A stretch of 64,000 nt of DNA from Cordilura impudica (Eukaryota > Arthropoda > Insecta > Diptera > Scathophagidae). The notes beneath the pieces are model-generated. The model saw only the letters and a list, made by a program, of their open reading frames with translations. It did not search any database and had not been told where the DNA came from. Positions 47,059-58,550 of the stretch are shown here, in pieces (positions within the stretch are counted from its first letter, which is position 1; the number at the start of each line of letters is the position of its first letter). A program made the translations under genes and the position numbers. Where the stretch lies: positions 292,841,670 to 292,905,669 of the forward strand of contig OY821517.1 in NCBI GenBank assembly GCA_963682025.1, written 5' to 3'.

Positions 47059-47374
47059 GCACTCACTTTTTGAAGCTAAAATTTTGCTTACTTTTTGTTT
47101 TTGTTTTAAAATTGGAAATTATGAAGTTCTTTTTTTAGTAAAAAAGTACATAATAATAAACATTACCGTATAGTACATAAAAAAACTATAAAAAAAGTTT
47201 CGACAAAATATAAATTTTTAATAAAAATATTCATTTGAAAATTAAAGTTGGTGGTGAGCACTCAGTTTTCGAAGCAACTGTAAATAAAAACGATTTGTTA
47301 AATATTTTTACTATTAAATATTTTTCAGTAGTTTATTTGTTGCTCAAAAATAAAATAAATAAATAACTATAAAA

Positions 47375-47950
47375 AAAAGTTGACCTAGACCCATCTCTTA
47401 TTATACCGATCTATTCAGAATCACTTTCTGAGTCAATTAAACGATGTCCATCCGTCCGTCTGTCTGATCGTATGTGTGACCATGTAAACTTTGTAATCAA
47501 ACTACAGGTCGCATATATAAATATACAACTGACCCCTATGAGATCGACTTAAAGTGCCATAATATCCAAATTATCATATTGATCTCGGTCAAATTGGGTT
47601 TGTGTATGTTTATTACAACCATTTATCAGAAGTCCAAAAATAAACCCACCATATAAGGCTGCTGCCCGATCTTCACTTATATCTATCAAATAACAAAAAT
47701 ATTGTATAGATTTTTCCCAAATTTGCTTTGTATATGTTCCTGAGAAAAGTAAGTGTCTTTAAATATAGCATCCGATATGAACTTTTCATATCCGAAGGCA
47801 AAAATATTAATAACAATGCCACTCTAATTTAGTTTATGCTTATTTACTATACATATCTAATTAGTTAGACCTAAGAGATAGGATCTCTGAACGCATGGTA
47901 TAGGGTATCGTACAGTCGGTCTAGACCGACTATAATTTTCTTACTTGTTT
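47375..47950 (+). mobile_element. Family B mini-me-like copy with intact 3' hairpin
   Basis: Opens GACCTAGACCCATCTCTTAT (5' end already lost), GTCCATCCGTCCGTCTGTCT near 47448, and ends with the GTCGGTCT/AGACCGAC palindrome and TATAATTTTCTTACTTGTTT. Confidence 0.8.
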
Positions 47951-48015
47951 TAATGGTTTTTTTTTTCATTTAACTACAAAACATTCAAAATGTTTAGAAA
48001 ATGAGAAAAAGCTCT

Positions 48016-48491
48016 ACCCAGATATGAAAAAGTTTATATCGGATGCTCTTTTCATATGTGGACTAGTTAAAATAAAATGGAACGATGATGAGCATATTTA
48101 GTAGTCACTTATTTTTCTCAAAAACATATACGAAACCAAATTTAAGAAAAATTCAATATTTTTCTTTTTTCAATAGATTCAAGAGAAGATCGGGAAGAAG
48201 CTATATTGGGGATTGTGACTAAAAGGGGTTTATTTTTGGACTACTGATTGGTGGGTTTATTTATACATAAACATCAAAATGCATAAATATATATATGGTA
48301 AACTGCATCTTACGAGAATTTTAGGCGGTGTGATAGGTGTTATTTGTATGGGGGCTAGGTCTGAACATACACCAATCATCACAAATTTCAATAGTTTCAT
48401 CCTATGGTCGATAAAAGTTTATAAACTATTTGCGATTTGCATTTTGATTACAAGATTTACAGATACAGACGGACACCGCTAAATGGACTTA
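48016..48491 (-). mobile_element. Family B mini-me-like copy, left part (split)
   Basis: CAGATATGAAAAAGTTTATA, GAAGATCGGGAAGAAGCTAT and ATACAGACGGACACCGCTAA, then ATGGACTTA where the MITE begins. The remainder is at 50672-50782. The 3' hairpin end is missing. Confidence 0.75.
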
Positions 48492-48783
48492 TAGTGCCTT
48501 TACATCTGAGGAAAATCTTGTAGATTTTAGTTGAAATCTGTTTCAAAATCTATACCGTTTACATCTAACTTTTTTGACATTTTGTGATAAACAAAACAAT
48601 AGGAAAATAGAAATATGGTAAATTCTAAAAAGGAACAGATTTTTTTTATTATATTACGCATCAAGAATGAAAAAAGCGAAAAAAAAACATCAGCATTTGT
48701 TAAATGTATTGTTTGAACAACAAAAACAAATGCATTTTGAACAATTATTATATAGCAGATGGGAATGGGCACATATAAGTATA

Positions 48784-49702
48784 AACAAGTAAGAGTGTTA
48801 AATTCGGCTGTGCCGAATTTTTTGATACCCTCCACCGAGTCTTTAATTTTTAATTTCCAATTTTTAATTTTTAATTTTTAAATTTTTAATTTCAATTTTT
48901 AATTTTTAAACTTTAATTATTAATTTTTAATTTTTCGTTATTGATTATTCATATTCCATTTTTCATATTTCAGTTTCCATTTTCCATTTAAAATTTTTCA
49001 TTTTTTAATTTTTCATCTTTCATTTTTTAATTTTCGTTATTCATTTTCCACTTTCTATTTTTAATTTTTCAATTTCCATTTGCCATTTTTCATTTTTCAT
49101 TTTCCATTTTTCATTTTTAAATTTTCATTTTCCATTTTTAACTTTTCATTTTTCAATTTTCATTTTTCATTTTCCATTTTCCATTTTTCAATTTTCATTT
49201 TTAATTTCCCATTTTTCATTTTTCCATTTTGCGTTTTCCATTTTTCATTTTTATTTTTTAATATTCATTTTTCAATTTTCATTTTCCATTTTCATTTCCC
49301 ATTTTTCATTTTTAATTTTTCAATTTTCAATTTCCATTTTCTAGTAGTCATTTTTCATTCTTCAATTTTCATTTTCCATTTTTCAATTTTCATTTTCATT
49401 TTTCATTTTCCATTTCCATTTTCCCTTTTTCAATTTTCATTTTCCATTTTTCATATTTCAGTTTTCGTTTCCATTTTTCATTTTTCAATTTGCATTTTCC
49501 ATTTATCAATTTTCATTTTTCATTTTTCATTTTCCATTTTTCAATTTCATTTTCCATTTTTCATTTTGCATTTTCCATTTTTCAATTTTCTTTTTTCATT
49601 TTCCATTTTTCATTTTCCATTCTCCATTTTTCATATTCTATTTTACATTTTTCATTTTCCATTTTCCGTTTTTCATTTTCCACTTTCCATTCTCAATTTT
49701 CT

Positions 49703-49734
<32 letters not shown>

Positions 49735-50387
49735 TTCAATTTTCGTTTTTCATTTTCCATTTTTCATTTTCCATTTTTCATTTTCCATTTTCTATTCTCT
49801 ATTCTCTATTTTTCATTTTCTATTTTACATTTTCCATTTTCCGTTTTTCATTTTCCATTTTTCATTTTTATTTTTCATTCTCCATTTTCCATTTTCATTA
49901 TCCATTGGAAAATTTCCATTTTTCGTTTTCATTTTTTCTTTCATATTGGCTATGTTCTGTGTTCTTGGTATTGTTAGTATATATGCATATTATTTTTGCG
50001 GCATTTTTTTTTATGTTGTTGTACAATTATTATGTTCAACCACTAAACTGTTACAACAAACACACTGGGTTTTATGTTTTTTTTTTTAGAGATATCTACA
50101 TATTTTTGCTCGTATCTAATTACAATGATGCCCGATGTAGCCCATTTTCAATACCAACCTCCTGGGAATTATGGCATATGATATTTTTGTAACATTATCC
50201 AGTGAGATGGCTGTTTTTGTGAATGAGCGTGATTTCAACAGACAGACGGACATCGCTATATCGACTCGAGCTGTGATAAGGATCAAGAATATGGGGTCGG
50301 AAATTAGTTTTTCGATGCGTTACAAACGAAATGACAAACCTATCTATACCCTCTGCCACTGACGTGTGGAGGGTATAAAAATTATAA
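48784..50387 (-). mobile_element. Family A element A4 with heptamer array
   Basis: 3' end at 48784: AACAAGTAAGAGTG, hairpin ATTCGGC/GCCGAAT, GATACCCTCCACC. 5' end at 50387: GTGGAGGGTATAAAA on the forward strand, preceded by TACCCTCTGCCACTGACG. The GTCY tract is reduced to ACAGACAGACGGAC near 50240, and the TATATATA beside the core is lost. The body/array boundary has CATATTGGC near 49952. Complete at both ends and nested in the MITE. Confidence 0.85.
48842..49950. repeat. ATTTTCC/ATTTTTC array in A4
   Basis: The first ~110 bases are AATTTTT-type units next to the 3' end, then irregular ATTTTC, ATTTTCC and ATTTTTC units up to the body, the same order of unit types as in A1. The 370-codon frame across it is low-complexity and not a protein. 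Confidence 0.93.
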
Positions 50388-50671
50388 CTTCAATTACTAC
50401 ATATTTTTTTATTATATATTCGCCATTTTTATTAATAATTAATATTTTATTTCTTTTTTATTCAAATTGTTTGCTTTTGTTTTTGTTTTTAAACGCAATT
50501 TTTCAGTCGCTGCGTTGTAATTTTCTACTACAATATTTAAAAAACATAGTAGTATCATTTGGTAGTGCTAAAATCTAGTAACGAGCTAGATTTTGTTTTG
50601 TATGGGAAATCTAGTAAAAATTTGCTCGAAATCTCGTATATACTAGATTTTGCTTAGATGAAAACGCACTA

Positions 50672-50782
50672 TTAGAAAATGATTCTGAGTCGATTTGGTT
50701 GGTAAATTACAAACATCAGCACAACAAACAGCAGTACAAACACATTGGACCTTCACCACATAGCGGTATAGTGTATAAAAAT
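50672..50782 (-). mobile_element. Family B mini-me-like copy, right part (split)
   Basis: GAAAATGATTCTGAGTCGAT, then GCAGTACAAACACATTGGAC and CCACATAGCGGTATAGTGTA, the 5' end of family B. Joining to 48016-48491 restores the family order with one TTA. Confidence 0.78.
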
Positions 50783-50791
50783 GGAACATAT

Positions 50792-50930
50792 TGGTCGTCG
50801 TCAAAGGGTTAAATAAATATAAATAAATAAAAAAAACCTATGATGATCTTTTCTTGATGAATGTAAAAATAAAAAATAAAAACATAAATCAAAATACCTT
50901 TTTCTTTGATGACGACCGTTTGGAGCCTTT
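50792..50930. mobile_element. Small inverted-repeat element (GGTCGTCGTCAAAG ends)
   Basis: GGTCGTCGTCAAAG at the left and CTTTGATGACGACC at the right; 13 of 14 bases pair. AT-rich interior without a gene. Confidence 0.5.
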
Positions 50931-51846
50931 GTTTCCCATAATGGAATTATTTTCTATTTTAATTTGTTTACACTAGAATTTGTTTAAATTTAATTACATT
51001 TAATAGATATTGTTATGCACAATTTTTACATATTTTGTATACAATTTCTCCAAATATCTGTCAAGGTTATAGACTAGCAGACGCAAGTGTAAAATTAAAA
51101 TTTTTAAACTTAATTTTATTATTCTTTCAAAAAATCGTCAAAATTATTAAGATCACCACCGACCGTGTTCAAATGTTTATTTACAATAAATATTTAAGTA
51201 ACAAACTGGTCAAAATGTTTTGCATTATTCATATAGAAATCGAAAAGCATATCAAATGGCAATGGAAAAGAGAATAAACATTAAGGAAAAATAAAACGAA
51301 TAAATAACGCACAATTCCTCCATATGCCGCGAACAATTGCATACAGAAAAACAAAACGACTACGAAATGTAAATATTTTTTTTTTATTTTTTTTTTTTTT
51401 AATTTTAAATATTATCGAATGTGAGAGACGTCAGTAGTCCATCAATAAATAAGTAAACTGAACTTCTCTGTGAATGGCTAATAATTAAAATGAAACTCTT
51501 TAGTACGTTGAGAAGCTTTTTTTTGTAAAGATTAAATACAATGGTTGGTGGTTAGTATTAACCATACTGCTCCTCTCTTCTAGGGCTTATTATGGTAGAC
51601 CTTATGACTGTCAAAAATTATTTAAACCATTTCAATTTGGTAAAACTAAAAAAAAAATAATTCATTGCTATATTTTTAGTGAGAATTATTATTACAGATT
51701 TTTATAAATTTGATTTTTCATATTTATAAGAACGTTTTACATTTTAATTAAATCAAATTTCATTTTTAAACAAGGTAATAAATTCGATTAAGACGAAAAG
51801 ATTTATTTGAAACAAATTTTAAAATTTAAACAAAAATAATAATAAT
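50931..51846. other. AT-rich DNA, nothing recognised
   Basis: No gene supported. An 80-codon frame (51035-51277) shows no known motif. Confidence 0.35.
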
Positions 51847-52211
51847 AACTAGCACATTCCAGCGCTCGAAATTCGAGTACAATTTCTAGGAAGCTTTATT
51901 TTTCAACTTAGCCAATGCACAAACCAACACTTTCATGGTTTATTATTATTGTGAATGAAGATAACAAACTCATTAACAAACATATTAACAAATTTAATAA
52001 AACACACATAGCATATGTATAATTTTATGTATGTGTTAGTAGCAACTTTAAATGCAATTTACTCAAAATAAAGGAAAAAATTTCAAAATCTGTAAATCTG
52101 CAAAACGGCTAAAAAGAAATACCTTTCAAATAATATAGGTTTGGTCAAAATCGGGATAAAACGGTAGAACAAAACATTGGTCACAAGAAATCGCTTAGCC
52201 TATTAATATCA
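51847..52211 (+). repeat. Dispersed repeat family C, copy 3 (uninterrupted)
   Basis: AACTAGCACATTCCAGCGCT to TCGCTTAGCCTATTAATATC. It lacks the MITE found in copy 2 and so serves as the empty-site reference. It directly abuts element A5. Confidence 0.85.
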
Positions 52212-52682
52212 TAGATAAGAGTGTTAATTTCAGCTGTACCAAATCTTTGATACCTTCCACCTGTGTCTTAAACTCAATAGTATTACATTAAACAATTATT
52301 ATTATAACCAATGTTGCGTACGGTTACCAATTTTTATACAGTTACTAACCTTTAAGTTCTAATAAAATTTAAATTTATAGTTAACTGTTTTTCTTTTTTG
52401 ACCAGTTTTTTTTTATAATTTCTTATTGCTTTTTTATAGAGATAATGATGGTATCTTTTTCATAAAAAGAATTAGCTTCTATCTGAAAAATTGCATTATT
52501 TTTCTGTTATTAGATTAGGCTAATCATTACTGGATCATGCGTAAACGAGGAAATAAATCGGCGAAACCTTTTTTTATTAGCAGTATATTAAACATTTAAC
52601 TACATTTCTTTTGGCATCGAACGCGATGAAGGTCCGGCTTTAAGCCGCACGACTTATACCGTTTGACACGTGGAGTATAACC
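52206..52682 (-). mobile_element. Family A element A5, old array-less copy
   Basis: 3' end: AAGAGTGTTAATTTCAGCTG, decayed hairpin, GATACCTTCCACC. 5' end on the forward strand: GACACGTGGAGTATAACC. Between them, about 300 bases match the reverse complement of the leader in A6 (56836-56500), including ATGTTGCGTACGG / ATGTTGAGTACGG. No heptamer array. Confidence 0.65.
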
Positions 52683-52782
52683 AAACACTAATGAAGCAAA
52701 TGCTACAAACCAACGACCACAACAACAAGAACAATTACAGCTATCACACACAAGAAAAAACTGTACAGCAACCCATCTGACC

Positions 52783-53200
52783 TATTAAAGGCGTGATCGT
52801 GATTTCCACAGACGGACATCACTATGTTATGGTGTGCAGATTTTTTATAAATATAAATATAAAAATAAATATATTTTTTTTAGGTTAAAAATATAATTTT
52901 GTCGACTATGATAATTCAATAAAAAATTTTTTTATCAAAATGTAGCATTTCAGAATATTTTAGAGATCCCTTCACATTTTCCCTTCTAACATTTGGTCTA
53001 ATTGTTCGTTTGTGGTTATTTTCAATACCAAACTGTTATTATTGACGAATATTATTTAAATAAGTAGAGTCAGAAGTGATCGTTTAACTTGATGTCATCG
53101 TCATTTCAACAAACAGACAGATTTCTGTATCGAATATTTGAAGGTCCTCTATCCATATTTCGATGTGTTTAAAACGGAGCATATCGAAATATGTATCCAC
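52783..53200. mobile_element. Highly diverged family A scraps
   Basis: CGTGATTTCCACAGACGGAC at about 52797 and TTTTCAATACCAAACTGTTA at about 53019, then CAACAAACAGACAG and ATTTCGATGTGTTT, fit the order of the family A body but are too decayed for clean boundaries. Confidence 0.45.
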
Positions 53201-53357
53201 TTACAGTGAATACAATGACCTAATGAAGGTTGTTGGTCTGAAGGTGTTCAAAAATTTTGCCAAATCATCAAAAATTAATTTATGATCGAAAAAATAAAAT
53301 ATCAGTTCTGTGGTCATATGATATTTTTTAACAGAACAACTTATTATTTTTGTAACC

Positions 53358-56128
53358 TCCACACCGATATAGCGATGTCCGTCTGTCCGTCTGTCCGTCT
53401 GTCTGTTGAAATCACGCTCATTCACAAAAAAAAACCCATTTAACTGAGTAAGGTTACAATAATATAATTTTCCATAATTCCCAGCAGGTTGGTATTGGAA
53501 ATGGGCTAAATCGGGCATCATTGTACTTAGATACGAGCAAAAATATGTAGATACCTCTAAAAAAAACATAAAACCCAGTGTGTTTGTTGTAATATTTTAG
53601 TGGTTGAACATAATAGTTGTACAACAACATTCACAGTTCAAAGAAACACAAAAAAAATTAGGCAATCATATTGCCACATATTATCTTTATCGTTATCACG
53701 TTCTAATAAAAAAATCGCCAATATGAAAGAAAAAATGAAAAACGAAAATTAGAAAATTAAAATGGAAAATGAAAAATGGAAAATGAAATTGAAAAATGGA
53801 AAATGAAAAATGGAAAATAAATGGAAAATGAAAGATGGAAAATGAAAATTGGAAAATGAAAAATGCCAAATGAAAATGAAAAATGAAATATTAAAAATGA
53901 AAAATGGAAAATGGAAATGAAAAATGGAAAATTAAAAATGTAAAATGAAAAATGGAATATGAAAAACGGAAAAAGCAAAATGGAAAATGAAATATGGAAA
54001 ATGGAAAATGAAAAATGGAAAATGAAAAATGGAAAATAAAAAATGGAAAATGGGAAACTAAAAATGAAAAATGGAAAATGAAAAATGGAAAATAGAAAAT
54101 GAAAAATTAAAACTGAAAATTGAAAAATGGAAAATGAAAAATGAAAGGTAGAAAATGGAAAATGAAAAATGAAATATTAAAATTGGAAAATTAAAAATGG
54201 AAAATGAAACATGGAGAATGGAATGAAAATTGGGAAATGAAAAATGCCAAATGGAAAATGAAAAATGAAATATTAAAAATGAAAAATGGAAAATGGAAAA
54301 TTAAAAATGGAAAATGAAAAATGAAATATGAGAAACGGAAAAAGCAAAATGGAAAATGAAATATGGAAAATGGAAAATGAAAAATGGAAAATAAAAAATG
54401 GTAAATGAAAAATGGGAAACTAAAAATTAAAAATGGAAAATGAAAAATTAAAACTGAAAATTGAAAAATGGAAAATGAAAAGTAGAAAATGGAAAATGAA
54501 AAATGAAATATTAAAAACGGAAAATTAAAAATGGAAAATGAAAAATTAAAAATGAAACATGGAGAATGGAAAATGAAAAATGGAAAATTAAAAAAGAAAA
54601 ATTAAAAATGAAAAATGGAAAATGAAAAAGGAAAAATGAAAAATTGAAAATAGAAAATGGAAAATGATAAATGAAAAATGAGAAATGAAAAATGGAAATT
54701 AGAAAATAAAAAATTGAGAATGGAATATGAAAAATTAAAAATGGAAAATGAAAAATGAAAATGTAGAATGGAAAATGAAAAATAAAATATCGAAAATGGA
54801 AAAAAAAAATGGAAAATTAAAAATTAATTATTAAAAGTTAAAAGTGGAAAATGAAAAATAAAATATCGAAAATGAAAAATAAAATGGAAAATGAAAAATT
54901 AAAAATTGAAAATTAATTATTAATTATTAAATATTAAAAATTAAAAATGGAAAATTAAAAATTAATTATTAAAAATTAAAAATGAAAAATGGAAAATGAA
55001 AAATGGAATATGAAAAACGGAAAAGCAAAATGGAAAATGAAATATGGAAAATGAAAAATGGAAAATGAAAAATGGAAAATGAAAAATGGAAATGAAAAAT
55101 GGAAAATGAAAAATGGAAAATAAAAAATGGAAAATGGGAAACTAAAAATGAAAAATGGAAAATGAAAAATGGAAAATAGAAAATGAAGAATTAAAACTGA
55201 AAATTGAAAAATGGAAAATGAAAGGTAGAAAATGGAAAATGGGAAATGAAAAATGAAATATTAAAAATGGAAAATTAAAAATGGAAAATGGAAAATGAAA
55301 AATTAAAAATGAAACATTGAGAATGGAATGAAAATTGGAAAATGAAAAATGCCAAATGAAAAATGAAATATTAAAAATGAAAAATGGAAAATGGAAAATT
55401 AAAAATGAAAAATGGAAAATGAAAAATGGAATATGAAAAACGGAAAAAGCAAAATGGAAAACGAAATATAGAAAATGAAAAATGGAAAATGGAAAATGAA
55501 AAATGGTAAATGAAAAATGGAAAATAAAAAATGGAAAATGAAATATGGAAAATGGGAAACTAAAAATGAAAAATGGAAAATGAAAAATGGAAAATGGAAA
55601 ATAGAAAATGAAATATTAAAAATGGAAAATTAAAAATGGAAAATGAAAAATGAAATATTAAAAATGGAAAATTAAAAATGGAAAATGAAAAATTAAAAAT
55701 GAAACATGGAGAATGGAAAATGAAAAATGCAAAATTTAAAAAGAAAAATTAAAAATGGAAAATGAAAAAGGAAAAATGGAAAATGAAAAATTGAAAATGG
55801 AAAATGATAAATGAAAAATGAGAAATGAAAAATGGAAATTAGAAAATAAAAAATTGAGAATGGAATATGAAAAATTAAAAATGAAAAATTGAAAATGTAG
55901 AATGTAGAATGGAAAATGAAAAATAAAATATCGAAAATGGAAAATTAAAAATTAATTATTAAAAATTAAAAATGGAAAATGGAAAATGAAAAATAAAATA
56001 TCGAAAATGAAAAATAAAATGGAAAATGAAAAATTAAAAATTGAAAATTAATTATTAAAAATTAAAAATGGAAAATTAAAAATTGAAAATTAAAAATTAA
56101 TTATTAAAAATTAAAAATGGAAAATGGA

Positions 56129-56160
<32 letters not shown>

Positions 56161-56836
56161 GAAAAATAAAATATCGAAAATTGAAAATGAAAAATGGAAA
56201 ATTAAAAATTGAAAATTGAAAAATTAGAAATTAAAGATTAAAAATTAAAAATTTCAAATTAAATATTAAAAGTTTTAATTTTTATCTTTAATTTCTAATC
56301 CGTTTTTATTATTTTTTTTTTATTAAATGTATCCTTTAGTTTACATATTACTAGCTAATTCAGATAAAAATATTTTAAAATTTGCTTATTTTAAATATTA
56401 ATAATTTTAAGCCAATGATCATTTGAATTTTTTTTTAATTATCGTATAACTTCTAAGGTCTCAAAACATTCTAAGAGGAATCAAACTTTTGGTATTATAA
56501 CGACGGCTGTGTTAAATAATGAATTTCGTTAGTGCTCTATGAAGGACTAGGATTTACTATCAAATTTATAAAATTTCTACTCTAGTAATCAAATAGCAAT
56601 TAATTCTTTCTACAGAAGACATGATCATTACTTTTTATAAAAAGAAATTATAATAGAAACTGACCAAAAAGAAAAAACAATTAACTTTAAATTTAATTGG
56701 TATTCGGAATTAATGTTTCAGTATCGGCAATAGTTTTAAAGTGGTAGCCGTACTCAACATTGGGCGTAATAGAGTTTAAGGCGTGGAGGATATCAAAAAA
56801 TTCGGCACAGCCGAATTTAACACTCTTACTTGTTTT
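53358..56836 (+). mobile_element. Family A element A6 with 2.5-kb array
   Basis: The 5' end is damaged: CCTCCACACCGATATAGCG joins the end motif directly to the sequence beside the GTCY tract, so the first ~100 bases of the body are deleted. GTCCGTCTGTCCGTCTGTCC, the CCAGCAGGTTGGTATTGG and CCCAGTGTGTTTGTTG blocks, and the array seed ATCGCCAATATGAAAG follow. After the array comes a unique ~550-bp leader shared with A5, then GGCGTGGAGGATATC, hairpin ATTCGGC/GCCGAAT and CACTCTTACTTGTT. Confidence 0.82.
53745..56270 (+). repeat. GAAAAATGGAAAAT array in A6
   Basis: A 14-bp dimer of two heptamers, GAAAAAT and GGAAAAT, with many variant units (GAAAATT, TTAAAAAT, AAAATATCG). It is the reverse complement of the ATTTTCC/ATTTTTC arrays of A1 and A4. 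Several 100-500 bp segments recur with the same irregular order, for example the GGAATATGAAAAACGGAAAA segment near 53952, 55003 and 55428, so it grew by unequal duplication of longer blocks. Confidence 0.93.
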
Positions 56837-56839
56837 TAT

Positions 56840-58160
56840 CTATTATTAATTTATAAAATTTAAATTGAAAAGAAATAACAAAACTTCATTATTAATTATA
56901 AAAAAATATACATATATAAAAATGATAAAAGATAAGAAAATTATACTATAAAAAGATCATTGATTTTATTTATTTTACCATGGAAGTCAGCTTCCTTACG
57001 AAGATTTAATAAAAATTTTATTGCATTCACTATTGTTTCACGTAGCTTTCGTCTCATGATGAACTTTAAGTAATAACAAATCAACTAATTTTTTTTTTGT
57101 TGTGTATGCCTCAAACTGAAATTTATCGAAAATATTTAAACTATTGTAACTCTTTTACAATATAAATATTATTTATTAAAGTTGGAAAACAATAATTTTG
57201 TTAACTTGTTACAAGTAGTAGAACTATCATAACAAGTTAAAAAGTTTAAAAGAAAGTTTACATTTTATCCCATAATATGAAACAAAAATACTATTGAAAG
57301 CAAATTTTATGAAGCCACTGTATATGCTTTAAATAATTTCTTCTTGCTAAGAGCCGACTTCAAGAACTCTACAAACTCAAGAGTCATTGAAGTCATCCAA
57401 ACAACTAAAATTTTATGTTTATAAAAAATATCGTTATTTTGCCATTTTTTAAATTTAAAGTAACGAAGGCTCATTATATTCCTAATAAAATGCACTATAA
57501 GAATATTATTAAAAAAAAAACTTGTCAAACTAGAAAAAATATAAATTTAATATATTCTACATATATGTATATAGATATCTTAATCCTTTTGCTAAAATTG
57601 TTCAGAAATTAACAATCGGTTGAAAATTAACGTAGTCTACATTTTTTAAGTGGGGAATGTAAACTAAAAACGGCTTTTGACAACTTAAAAATTTTTGGGA
57701 GTTACACAATTTGTTTAGTATTATTAATTCAAATTCCCACCAATGAAAAACTCGAAAAAAATCAATGACTGACTAAAAAAGTCTAACAATATTTCTCAAA
57801 TAAATTTATAAATGGTGTAGTGAAAAATAGTAGGTAATTAAAAAAGTTTGCTTATCTTAAACTAAACGAAGTATAAGCATTTCATTATTTTTCTATTTTT
57901 GCCAAAAATAATCAATCGTGTTTACTCGTAGTTGTTTTTTGAAAACCAAAAAATAAATAAAAATAAAAAAAAACAAAATCGTTTAAAGAAACAAAAAAAA
58001 AAAAAAAAGCAAAATTTAAATATTTGTTGTTTTCTTTTTGTAAGGCTTTTGTATTGTTTTGCCATTTAAAGACATCACAAAAAATAAAAATAAATAAATA
58101 AACAATTGCTCATTGAGAACACTTTCCCCAATAATCTAACCCATAATAAACAAAGTTTTT
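56840..58160. other. AT-rich DNA, nothing recognised
   Basis: Only short frames. No repeat matched elsewhere. Confidence 0.4.
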
Positions 58161-58163
58161 ATT

Positions 58164-58550
58164 AAAACTCTTTCTTTCATTATGTATATGAGTTTTGAAT
58201 CTCTCCGTGACTGTGCGTGACTACCTTAAAATTAATCTTTGGTCACAACAAGTCTATGGACAAAGTTTCAGATCGATCGGATGAGGGGAAGTGAGGTTTT
58301 AATCTCTCCGTGACTGTGCGTGACTATGTCAAAGTTAATCTTTTTTCACAGCAAGTCTATCCACCAAGTTTCAGATCGAGTGGATGAGGGGAAATGACAT
58401 TTAGATCACTCCGTGACAGTGAGTGACTACCCCAAAATTAATCTGTAGTCACAACAAGACTATGGCCCAAGTTTCAGATCAATTGGATAAGGGGGAATGG
58501 GGTTGCCCCACGACAGACAGACAGAGAATATGAGTTAAAAGAAAGAGTTT
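58164..58550. mobile_element. 387-bp inverted-repeat element with three ~103-bp tandem units
   Basis: Ends AAACTCTTTCTTT and, in inverted orientation, AAACTCTTTCTTTTAACTC. Units starting near 58198, 58301 and 58402 share CTCCGTGACTGTGCGTGACT, AAAATTAATCT, CACAACAAGTCTATGG and GTTTCAGATCGATCGGATGA. It closes with ACGACAGACAGACAGAGAAT, a GACA tract. No coding capacity is evident. Confidence 0.75.

Larger units (their letters stand above)
45286..47280 (+). mobile_element. Tc1-like transposon with ~230-bp inverted repeats
   Basis: Starts CAGTTGCTTCAAAAACTGAG and ends GTTTTCGAAGCAACTG, with TA on both sides (45284-45285, 47281-47282). The inverted repeats run about 230 bp. Each contains two related sites: TGAGTGCTCA at 45302 and 45502, and TGAGCACTCA at 47056 and 47255, i.e. 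an outer and inner site per end, the IR/DR arrangement known from Sleeping Beauty-type Tc1 elements. The transposase gene between them is broken. Confidence 0.9.
48492..50671. mobile_element. TTA-flanked MITE split by element A4
   Basis: Left end TAGTGCCTTTACATCTGAGG and right end, reverse strand, TAGTGCGTTTTCATCTAAGC; similarity continues through AAAATCT. TTA lies on both sides (48489-48491, 50672-50674), the duplication used by PIF/Harbinger elements. Without A4 the element is about 575 bp and has no gene. It interrupts a family B copy. Confidence 0.8.

Noticed and set aside
49080..50192. A 370-codon frame
   Set aside because: It runs through the A4 heptamer array and then out of frame through element sequence; low-complexity product.
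53745..56270. CRISPR-like or regularly spaced array
   Set aside because: There are no unique spacers. The units are contiguous 7/14-bp repeats with drift, in a eukaryotic transposon context.
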